From Microbacterium sp. (GTDB lineage Bacteria > Actinomycetota > Actinomycetes > Actinomycetales > Microbacteriaceae), in contig NZTV01000087.1 of assembly GCA_002703245.1 (NCBI GenBank), positions 1-48,521 of the forward strand: a stretch of 48,521 nucleotides of DNA, in the 5' to 3' direction. Position 1 is the stretch's first letter. Each line of letters begins with the position of its first letter. Below the pieces are notes generated by a model. It was not told the origin of the DNA and made no database searches. It worked only from the letters and a program-made list of their open reading frames with translations. A program made the position numbers and the translations under genes. Positions 27,218-33,328 of the stretch are shown one piece after another.

Positions 27218-27844
27218 ATGACTGAATTCGAGGCCGAACCGGCCGTTGCCGCCGAGCTGTTCGGTTACCGTATCGACCTTGCGCGACGCTTCACGCGCGC
27301 ACTGGCGGAGCATGGGGAAGAGCGCGGGTTGATCGGACCGCTCGAACTTCCTCGATTGTGGACGCGTCACATCCTCAACAGTGTCGTGGCTGCTCCCCTG
27401 TTCTCGGGTCGTGTAGGAGATGTCGGGTCGGGTGCGGGCCTTCCGGGTCTGGTTCTGGCTATTGCGCGCCCGGATGTCCGGTGGGTTCTGATCGAGCCGA
27501 TGGAACGACGGTGTGTGTGGTTGAACGAGCAGGTGGATGCGCTCGGGCTCGAGAACGTCGAGGTGGTGCGTGCTCGGTCGGAGGATTGGTCTGAGGGTGC
27601 GGTGTTGGATCAGGTGACGGCGCGTGCGGTGAGTGCGTTCCGAACGTTGATCCCGTTGACCGCTCCCCTGGTTCGCGACGGCGGTGAGCTGATCTTGTTC
27701 AAGGGGTCGAACGCCCCAAAGGAGATCTCCGCGGCGGAGAAGCAGATCCGCAGGTTCAAGCTGACGCACGTGCGCGTGGAGCTGGTCGGGGATGGCGTCA
27801 TCTCCGAGCCGACGAGGGTGCTCCGAGCGACGGTCTCCCGCTGA
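27218..27844 (+). CDS. rsmG: 16S rRNA (guanine527-N7)-methyltransferase RsmG
   Basis: A 208-aa SAM-dependent methyltransferase (GidB) that modifies G527 (E. coli numbering) in 16S rRNA; loss gives low-level streptomycin resistance in relatives. Motif I is DVGSGAGLPGLVLA, followed by VLIEPMERRCVWL, and the conserved RARSEDW and ARAVSAF segments are present. The RHILNS substrate motif is near residues 48-53. ATG 27218 has no Shine-Dalgarno sequence: a parS site ends 4 bp upstream. Confidence 0.96.
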   Translation: MTEFEAEPAVAAELFGYRIDLARRFTRALAEHGEERGLIGPLELPRLWTRHILNSVVAAPLFSGRVGDVGSGAGLPGLVLAIARPDVRWVLIEPMERRCVWLNEQVDALGLENVEVVRARSEDWSEGAVLDQVTARAVSAFRTLIPLTAPLVRDGGELILFKGSNAPKEISAAEKQIRRFKLTHVRVELVGDGVISEPTRVLRATVSR

Positions 27845-27979
27845 CCCCCTCCCCCGCGCCGATCGAGTAGCGCCCTCCGGGCCCGTACCGAGATCGCCAC
27901 CCCGGCACCGTGCGCTTCGCGCCGCATACAACGCCGCCGATCGAGTAGCCCGCACCGCGGGCGTGCCGAGATCCCCCAC

Positions 27980-27993
27980 GTTCCACGTGAAAC
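27980..27993. promoter_or_regulatory. parS-like site 2 (one substitution)
   Basis: GTTCCACGTGAAAC: the fourth base is C instead of T, breaking symmetry in one half-site. It lies 6 bp after the second 35-bp palindrome. Confidence 0.7.
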
Positions 27994-28164
27994 ATCCCGC
28001 CGAGGATCGCACCCCCACACCGTGCGTCTCGTTCCCCTACAACCCCGTCGATCGAGTAGCGCCCTCCGGGCGCGTATCGAGATCCCCACCCCTGCCGGTC
28101 GCGACACTCCGGCACCGTCCTGCCGGTCGAGTGGCCCGCGCCGCGGGCGTATCGAGATCCCGCC

Positions 28165-28178
28165 GTTCCACGTGAAAC
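28165..28178. promoter_or_regulatory. parS-like site 3 (same substitution)
   Basis: GTTCCACGTGAAAC, identical to site 2 and in the same place within the next composite repeat, 5 bp after the fourth palindrome. Confidence 0.7.
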
Positions 28179-28494
28179 ATCGCACCGAGGATCGCGGGTA
28201 CCTCCTGTGCGCCTCGCTTCCCACATAACCCCGCCGATCGAGTAGCGCCCTCGGGGCGCGTATCGAGATCCCCGTCAGCCGCCGGTCTCGGCACACCGAC
28301 ACAGCCCCGCCGATCGAGGAGCCCGCACCGCGGGCGTACCGAGATTCCCACTGCCACGCGTATCGAGACGCCACAGCCGTCTCCTCTACCGCAGCCAAGT
28401 GAGTACGCTCCTCCCCAGTCGCGACGACATGGCATCAATCCACTACCGGGGCGATCGCAGCGTGCGGCTCGGATCGGCGCGAGACGCTGAGGGG

Positions 28495-28797
28495 ATGCCA
28501 TACATGTACATCTTGGAGTGCGCCGATCGGTCGTTCTACGTGGGCAGTACCCGTGATCTGGACTTCCGGGTCGCCCAGCACAACTACGGGGAAGGCGCCG
28601 AGTACACCTTCAGGCGCAGACCGGTGCGCCTCGTCTACTTCGAGGAGTACGAGCGCATTGATGACGCCTTCCAGCGTGAGAAGCAGGTGCAAGGGTGGGG
28701 TCGTGCGAAGCGGATCGCGCTGATAGCGGGTGACACTCACGCCCTGCGACCCCTGAGTAAGAAGCCGAGCCGGACTCCTCGTGAGGACAACAGCTGA
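28495..28797 (+). CDS. GIY-YIG nuclease domain protein (YhbQ/UPF0213 type)
   Basis: A 100-aa single-domain GIY-YIG protein. The domain opens with MYILECADRSFYVGST (GIY and YIG equivalents), carries the conserved Arg in DLDFRVAQHN and the metal-binding Glu in FQREKQVQGW. Stand-alone members have structure-specific or non-specific nuclease activity; biological roles are poorly known. I place the start at ATG 28495; ATG 28504 fits the GAGGGG (28489-28494) ribosome site better, and a longer frame to 28399 is not conserved. It stands alone between the two palindrome arrays and interrupts the otherwise conserved rsmG-parA neighbourhood. Confidence 0.85.
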   Translation: MPYMYILECADRSFYVGSTRDLDFRVAQHNYGEGAEYTFRRRPVRLVYFEEYERIDDAFQREKQVQGWGRAKRIALIAGDTHALRPLSKKPSRTPREDNS

Positions 28798-28864
28798 CGC
28801 CTACGCGCAATGGGTGGCCCGGCTCTCGCTGTCGTGAGCGAGACCGTCGGTGTGGGCGGCTCGT

Positions 28865-28878
28865 GTTTCACGTGAAAC
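28865..28878. promoter_or_regulatory. parS site 4 (perfect)
   Basis: GTTTCACGTGAAAC flanked by T and G, 68 bp after the GIY-YIG stop and 99 bp before the first right-hand palindrome (start to start). Confidence 0.9.
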
Positions 28879-28879
28879 G

Positions 28880-28899
28880 CCGGCGTCGAGCGACGCCGG
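28880..28899. repeat. Perfect 9-bp-stem hairpin next to parS site 4
   Basis: CCGGCGTCG (28880... offset by one at the parS edge) pairs with CGACGCCGG (28891-28899) around an AG dinucleotide. It has no T tail. It may end the GIY-YIG transcript or form a cruciform beside parS. Confidence 0.6.
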
Positions 28900-28963
28900 A
28901 GGTGGCTCACGCCCGGGACGGGGTGGGATGGGTGGATGGGGTGTCGGCACCCGCCCGTGTGGG

Positions 28964-29307
28964 GATCTCGGTACGCGCCTGAGGGACGCTACTCGATCGG
29001 CCTGTAGCCACCCGCGGTGGTCGAGTAGGTGGCGAAGCCGGCGTACCGAGACCCGGGCGGCAGGGGATCTCGGTACGCGCACTGTGTGCGCTACTCGATC
29101 GGCGGGGGGAGGTCGTGGGGAGCGGTCAGAGTAGGCGGCGTGCTGTGAGCGTTGTTTCACGTGAAACGGGTGGATCTCGGTACGCGCCCGAGGGGCGCTA
29201 CTCGATCGGCGAGTGGACTCCCGGTGGTCGAGTAGGCGGCGAAGCCGGCGTATCGAGACCCGAGCGGGAGGGGATCTCGGTACGCGCACTGTGTGCGCTA
29301 CTCGATC
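28964..29307. repeat. Right tandem array of 35-bp palindromes, opposite orientation
   Basis: Six 35-bp units at 28964-28998, 29019-29053, 29066-29100, 29173-29207, 29226-29260 and 29273-29307. Units 1, 3, 4 and 6 read GATCTCGGTACGCGC to CTACTCGATC, the reverse orientation of the left array. Units 2 and 5 read GGTCGAGTAGG to CGAGACC with a GCGAAGCCGGCG core, in the forward orientation. The three-unit block of about 207 bp is repeated twice, and perfect parS sites precede, separate and follow the two blocks. No gene lies in the 596 bp between the GIY-YIG gene and parA. Confidence 0.88.
29154..29167. promoter_or_regulatory. parS site 5 (perfect)
   Basis: GTTTCACGTGAAAC flanked by T and G, lying between the two blocks of the right palindrome array, 5 bp before the fourth unit. 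Confidence 0.9.
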
Positions 29308-29345
29308 GGCGGGTGGGGTGGGGTCGGTGACGTCGGGGGTGCGGG

Positions 29346-29351
29346 TTAGAG
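29346..29351 (+). promoter_or_regulatory. Putative -10 element of the parAB operon
   Basis: TAGAGT would start transcription near 29358, giving a leader of about 36 nt that carries the purine-rich ribosome site (AAAGAGAGAG, 29376-29385) and the first half of parS site 6. The -35 is unclear. Confidence 0.45.
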
Positions 29352-29386
29352 TGGAGTGATGCTCGAACGGACGCGAAAGAGAGAGC

Positions 29387-29400
29387 GTTTCACGTGAAAC
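29387..29400. promoter_or_regulatory. parS site 6 (perfect), spanning the parA start codon
   Basis: GTTTCACGTGAAAC; the parA GTG start is at 29394-29396, the centre of the palindrome. Bound ParB could repress its own operon here. Confidence 0.88.
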
Positions 29401-30332
29401 AGCCCGAAGAATCGGCCGCGGAATCCCCTTTCTCGTTCGACGACACTCCCCTAGCCCGCGAGATCGCCGACCTCTCTGCACGTCGACGCAATCTCGAGGG
29501 GATCGACATCTCACTCAGCGGGCGGACCCGTGTCATCACGGTGTCGAACCAGAAGGGCGGCGTCGGAAAGACCACCAGCACGGTGAACCTCGCCGCTGCT
29601 CTGGCATCCATGGGGGCGCGGGTCCTCGTGATGGACCTCGACCCGCAGGGGAACGCCTCCACCGCGCTCGGTGTCCCGCACGACTCCGAGACCCCGAGCG
29701 TCTATGACGTGTTGATCGACGACTTCCCGATCGCAGACATCGTGCAGACGAGCCCGGAGTCACCCAACCTCCTCTGTGCGCCGAGCACCATCCACCTTGC
29801 CGGCGCGGAGATCGAACTGGTCTCCCAGGTCGCGCGCGAGCACCGCCTGAAGACGGCGCTCGACACCTACCTGACAGAGCTCACCGAGCGCCTCGACTTC
29901 GTGATCATCGACTGCCCGCCATCTCTCGGCCTGCTGACGATCAACGCCTTCACCGCCGCTCAGGAACTGCTGATCCCGATTCAGTGCGAGTACTACGCGC
30001 TGGAGGGTCTCAGCCAATTGCTCGGGACGGTGCGGATGATTCAGAAGCACCTGAATACGACGCTGCACCTCTCTACGATCATGCTCACCATGTACGACGG
30101 GCGAACCCGCCTGGCACAGCAGGTCGCCGAGGAGGTGCGGGAGCACTTCCCCGAGGAAGTCCTCCACACGATGATTCCGCGATCGGTGCGAGTCTCTGAG
30201 GCGCCGAGCTTTGGACAGACCGTCATCGCATACGATGGTCAGTCTGCCGGGGCCATCGCCTACCGCGAAGCCGCGGTCGAGATCATCGGGCGTGACAAAG
30301 ACAGTTCGGTAACGATCGAAGGGACACCCTGA
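29394..30332 (+). CDS. parA: Chromosome partitioning ATPase ParA
   Basis: A 312-aa ParA/Soj ATPase. After an N-terminal extension of about 45 residues, the deviant Walker A motif KGGVGKTTST is at about 54-63, with DLDPQGNAS and the DCPPSLG motif following. ParA forms ATP-dependent DNA-bound dimers that move ParB-parS complexes. The start is GTG 29394, with AAGAGAGAG 8 nt upstream; this start codon is inside a parS palindrome. The stop shares its last base with the parB ATG (TGATG). Confidence 0.96.
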   Translation: MKQPEESAAESPFSFDDTPLAREIADLSARRRNLEGIDISLSGRTRVITVSNQKGGVGKTTSTVNLAAALASMGARVLVMDLDPQGNASTALGVPHDSETPSVYDVLIDDFPIADIVQTSPESPNLLCAPSTIHLAGAEIELVSQVAREHRLKTALDTYLTELTERLDFVIIDCPPSLGLLTINAFTAAQELLIPIQCEYYALEGLSQLLGTVRMIQKHLNTTLHLSTIMLTMYDGRTRLAQQVAEEVREHFPEEVLHTMIPRSVRVSEAPSFGQTVIAYDGQSAGAIAYREAAVEIIGRDKDSSVTIEGTP

Positions 30333-31366
30333 TGCCGAAGCGCACGGGACTCGGACGGGGTATCGGGGCCCTCATCCCCACCAACGAAGCGACGGAGGAT
30401 CGTCCGTCCGACGTTTTCTTCCCGAAGGCGGCCGCCGACGACAAGGACACGGCCGCGTCGTCGGTCCAGGCATCCGACATCGACGCACCCGACGCACCCG
30501 ACGCGACCGACATGGCGACCGAGGCGTCGGAGGACTCCCCCGAACTCGTCGCCGTGCCCGGCGCGCGACTCGCGCACGTCGATCCGCACACGGTCGTCCC
30601 CAACCCGCGACAGCCACGCACGCACTTCAACCAGGAAGACCTCGACGAGCTCATCCACAGCGTGCGCGAGTTCGGTGTGCTCCAGCCCGTCGTCGTCCGC
30701 GACACCGGTGATGGTCAGTATGAGCTGATCATGGGTGAGCGCCGCACACGTGCGGCACGAGCGGCCGGGCTCACGTCGATGCCGGCGATCATCCGCGAGA
30801 CCGCCGACGAACATCTGCTCCGCGACGCGCTCCTGGAGAACCTCCACCGTTCCGAGCTGAACCCGCTCGAAGAAGCATCCGCCTACCAGCAGTTGCTCGA
30901 CGACTTCGGCATCACCCAGGAAGAACTCGCAACGCGGATCGGCCGGTCCCGTCCCCAGATCAGCAACACCATCCGTCTGCTGAAGCTGCCCGTACCCGTG
31001 CAGCAACGCGTCGCCGCGGGTGTGCTCAGCGCCGGTCACGCTCGCGCGATCCTGTCGCTCGATTCCCCCGAGGCGATGCAGAAACTCTCGGACAAGATCG
31101 TGAACGAGGACCTCTCGGTGCGCGCCGCCGAAGCCGCGGCGAAGACGACAGGGCCCGGTGCCGGCAAGACCGTCAAGCCGCAGGCCGGCGCGCGCAAGGC
31201 CTACCTCGACGAAGTCGCCGAGCGCCTGGGAGACCGCCTCAATACGCGCGTCAAGGTCAGTCTCGGAATGCGTAAAGGCCAGATCAGCATCGATTTCGCG
31301 AGCATTCAAGATCTCAACCGCATCCTCGAGGATCTCGGGGAGAACGGCTTCGGTTCGACCTCGTAG
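30332..31366 (+). CDS. parB: Chromosome partitioning CTPase/DNA-binding protein ParB
   Basis: A 344-aa ParB. An acidic/Asp-rich N-terminal part (about 25-75) precedes the ParB/Srx CTPase domain (about 85-180) with NPRQPR and the GERRTRAA box. The helix-turn-helix that reads parS lies near 190-225 (TQEELATRIGRSRPQISN). The C-terminal dimer domain ends with ISIDFASIQDLNRILE. The N-terminal LGRGIGALIP motif contacts ParA and stimulates its ATPase. Six parS-like targets lie within 3.2 kb upstream. Confidence 0.97.
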   Translation: MPKRTGLGRGIGALIPTNEATEDRPSDVFFPKAAADDKDTAASSVQASDIDAPDAPDATDMATEASEDSPELVAVPGARLAHVDPHTVVPNPRQPRTHFNQEDLDELIHSVREFGVLQPVVVRDTGDGQYELIMGERRTRAARAAGLTSMPAIIRETADEHLLRDALLENLHRSELNPLEEASAYQQLLDDFGITQEELATRIGRSRPQISNTIRLLKLPVPVQQRVAAGVLSAGHARAILSLDSPEAMQKLSDKIVNEDLSVRAAEAAAKTTGPGAGKTVKPQAGARKAYLDEVAERLGDRLNTRVKVSLGMRKGQISIDFASIQDLNRILEDLGENGFGSTS

Positions 31367-31417
31367 GCCGGGTTTCCACAACCTCCAGCCCGCCGCGCCG
31401 ATGTCCGGTGTGCGGCG

Positions 31418-31423
31418 TACCCT
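31418..31423 (+). promoter_or_regulatory. Putative -10 element for the gene at 31430 (leaderless)
   Basis: TACCCT followed by 6 nt and GTG 31430. Same arrangement as crgA. Confidence 0.45.
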
Positions 31424-31429
31424 GGATGG

Positions 31430-31771
31430 GTGACGCACGACGAGAACACCCCCCGGCGAGCCAGCCTGGAGCTGCTGCGCGCGGAGGCGGCGGACGAGTT
31501 GTCTGTTCTCGTTGACGAACGACTGCACGGTGGTGAAGACCCCTGGGACTTCATGGAAGACCTTCCCACCGTCGACGAACTCGTCGTCCTCACGCTCCGC
31601 GCCGAGAACATCGCCGCCAACGGCGGGGTGCGACCCTCTCAGGCTCGGCACTACCGCGTCCTCCGACAGATCGCGCTGGACTATCCGCCCCTGACGAAAG
31701 CGGTATGGCGTCTGCTGGGTGAGGAGAAGCATCGACGCTGGGACGCCTCCGCCCACGCGGATGTCTCCTGA
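31430..31771 (+). CDS. Small conserved protein of unknown function downstream of parB
   Basis: A 113-aa acidic, soluble protein with no signal or membrane segment. It looks helical, with the runs LELLRAEAADELSVLVDERL and PSQARHYRVLRQIALDYPPL. I recognise no named domain. GTG 31430 has no ribosome site but follows a TACCCT hexamer by 6 nt. It ends at a strong shared terminator. Its neighbours (parB, trxA) give no functional hint beyond position. Confidence 0.78.
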   Translation: MTHDENTPRRASLELLRAEAADELSVLVDERLHGGEDPWDFMEDLPTVDELVVLTLRAENIAANGGVRPSQARHYRVLRQIALDYPPLTKAVWRLLGEEKHRRWDASAHADVS

Positions 31772-31794
31772 CGGCCACACAACCGCCCGGCCAG

Positions 31795-31835
31795 ACAGAA
31801 GCCCCGCCAACCCTCACGGGCGGCGGGGCTTCTGT
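31795..31835. terminator. Bidirectional terminator between the 31430 gene and trxA
   Basis: A perfect 14-bp stem, ACAGAAGCCCCGCC (31795-31808) with GGCGGGGCTTCTGT (31822-31835), around a 13-nt loop. It serves both convergent genes, though T runs are short. Confidence 0.85.
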
Positions 31836-31852
31836 CGTCTCAGGACGCGTGA

Positions 31853-32176
31853 TCAGCCGAGGAACTCGGCCAGATCCTGCTCGAGAGCGTACTTCGGCTT
31901 GGCGCCGATGATGGTCGACTTCACTTCGCCGCCCTGGAAGACCTTCATCGCCGGAATCGACGTGATCTGGTACTTCATCGCGAGGTCGGGGTTCTCGTCG
32001 ACGTTGAGCTTGAGGACGGTGATCTTGTCGGAGTTCTCCGACTGGATCTCGTCGAGCACGGGCGAGACCATGCGACACGGGCCGCACCACTCCGCCCAGA
32101 AATCCACGAGCACGGGGCCGTCGGCCTGCAGGACATCCTGCTCAAAAGTCGCCGACGTGGTCGCCTTGGCGGTCAT
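31853..32176 (-). CDS. trxA: Thioredoxin
   Basis: A 107-aa thioredoxin with the WCGPC active site, the conserved Asp in LVDFWAEW, cis-Pro in SIPAMKVF and a GAKPK turn. It reduces cytosolic disulfides using electrons from TrxB. ATG 32176 lies 7 nt after AAGGAG; the in-frame GTG at 32182 is too close to that site. It follows trxB by 36 nt in the same direction. Confidence 0.96.
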   Translation of the reverse strand: MTAKATTSATFEQDVLQADGPVLVDFWAEWCGPCRMVSPVLDEIQSENSDKITVLKLNVDENPDLAMKYQITSIPAMKVFQGGEVKSTIIGAKPKYALEQDLAEFLG

Positions 32177-32212
32177 TTCCACTCTCCTTCAGGGATTCTT
32201 TCGTCTATCGGA

Positions 32213-33241
32213 TCAACGTGCCGCGGCCGCGGATTGTTCCGCAGCCTCCAGGGGCGCTTCGTCATCGGCGCCCGGACGGCTCTCGATGAGGTCTGCGTCG
32301 GCGTCGGGAGCGCCGGCTTCACCGAGCGCGGCGAGGTAGTGCTCGACGTCGAGGGCGGCGATCGTTCCGCTTCCCGCGGCGGTCACGGCCTGGCGGTAGG
32401 TCGGGTCGATGACATCGCCGGCGGCGAACACACCCGCGGCCGACGTGCGCGACGAACGCCCATCGACCCAGACCGTCCCGGCCTCGGTGAGTTCGAGCTT
32501 TCCGTGCACGAGGTGCGTGCGGGGGTTGTGGCCGATCGCGACGAACAGGCCCTCGAGCGCGAGTTCACGACGGCTGCCGTCGACGGTGTCTTCGAGGACG
32601 ACGCCGGAGACGGCATCCTCGCCCAGCACGTCCACGACCTGGCTGTTCCAGACGAACTCGATCTTGTCGTTGTTGAACGCCCGCTCCTGCATGATCTTGG
32701 ATGCGCGCAGTTCGTCGCGACGGTGGATCACGTAGACCTTCGAGGCGAACTTCGTAAGGAACGTCGCCTCTTCGATCGCCGAGTCGCCGCCGCCGACGAC
32801 GGCGATCTCACGCTCGCGGAAGAAGAAACCGTCGCAGGTCGCGCAGTACGAAACGCCGCGGCCCGACAGTCGCTGCTCGCCTTCGATACCGATCTTGCGC
32901 GGGGCTGACCCGGTCGCGAAGACGATCGCGTTGGACTCGTAGGACTTGCCGCTGCCGAGCGTGACCTTCTTGACCGGGCCGTCGATGTCGAGCTCGACGA
33001 CATCGTCGTAAAGGACCTCCGCGCCGAACTTCTCGGCCTGCTCCTGCATCTTCGCCATGAGGTCGGGCCCCATGATGCCTTCGGGGAAGCCGGGGAAGTT
33101 CTCGACCTCGGTGGTGTTCATGAGTTCGCCACCGGCTTCGACCGAGCTGGCGACGACGATGGGTTCGAGGTTCGCCCGCGCGGCGTAGATCGCCGCCGTG
33201 TAACCCGCGGGACCTGAGCCGATGATGATGACCTGACGCAC
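32213..33241 (-). CDS. trxB: Thioredoxin reductase
   Basis: A 342-aa flavoprotein that passes electrons from NADPH to thioredoxin. The FAD motif GSGPAGYTAAIYAAR is at the N-terminus, the redox pair is in YCATCDG, the NADPH motif is VGGGDSAIEEA, and the C-terminal FAD site is FAAGDVID. GTG 33241 has AAGGAGG 4 nt upstream; the 13 residues further upstream are not conserved. The C-terminal tail of about 30 residues (acidic, then Ala-rich) extends past the usual end. Confidence 0.97.
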   Translation of the reverse strand: MRQVIIIGSGPAGYTAAIYAARANLEPIVVASSVEAGGELMNTTEVENFPGFPEGIMGPDLMAKMQEQAEKFGAEVLYDDVVELDIDGPVKKVTLGSGKSYESNAIVFATGSAPRKIGIEGEQRLSGRGVSYCATCDGFFFREREIAVVGGGDSAIEEATFLTKFASKVYVIHRRDELRASKIMQERAFNNDKIEFVWNSQVVDVLGEDAVSGVVLEDTVDGSRRELALEGLFVAIGHNPRTHLVHGKLELTEAGTVWVDGRSSRTSAAGVFAAGDVIDPTYRQAVTAAGSGTIAALDVEHYLAALGEAGAPDADADLIESRPGADDEAPLEAAEQSAAAAR

Positions 33242-33328
33242 TGCGCCTCCTTCGTTGTGGTGCCGGCAGTGACAACACATGGTAATGGCACGGAATTCCC
33301 CGAAGGTGAACGACCGGATTCAGGCGCC

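Larger units (their letters stand above)
27861..28375. repeat. Left tandem array of 35-bp palindromes (units A-B-A-B-A-B) with embedded parS variants
   Basis: Six 35-bp imperfect palindromes occur at 27861-27895, 27939-27973, 28050-28084, 28125-28159, 28236-28270 and 28312-28346. All begin with GATCGAGTAG or a close variant and end with a CGAGATC-like motif (the last copy reads GAGATT). Cores alternate: type A CGCCCTCCGGGCGCG, type B near CCCGCACCGCGGGCG. Together they make a composite of about 187 bp repeated nearly three times. A parS-like 14-mer follows B in copies 1 and 2. The third copy ends in a degenerate CGCGTATCGAGAC near 28355-28367. The 650-bp gap between rsmG and the GIY-YIG gene is otherwise empty of genes. 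Confidence 0.88.

Noticed and set aside
27203..28398. Minus-strand frames of 262-271 codons over rsmG and the left repeat array
   Set aside because: Their translations only repeat the palindromes (RYARGAGYS-type runs); no start signals.
28399..28494. Longer N-terminus (32 codons) for the GIY-YIG protein
   Set aside because: The added residues do not match the family; the domain starts right at the chosen ATG.
28495..28797. Homing endonuclease or intron at the GIY-YIG gene
   Set aside because: Single-domain YhbQ-type protein without DNA-binding extension, not inside another gene.
27861..29307. CRISPR array
   Set aside because: Units are spaced irregularly (12 to 76 bp), are of several types and orientations, are part of larger tandem duplications, and no cas genes are present.
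28801..29514. Minus-strand frame of 237 codons over the right repeat array
   Set aside because: Translation of repeat DNA, overlaps parS sites and the parA start.
30260..31810. 516-codon minus-strand frame opposite parB
   Set aside because: Antisense shadow; crosses parB, the 31430 gene and the terminator.
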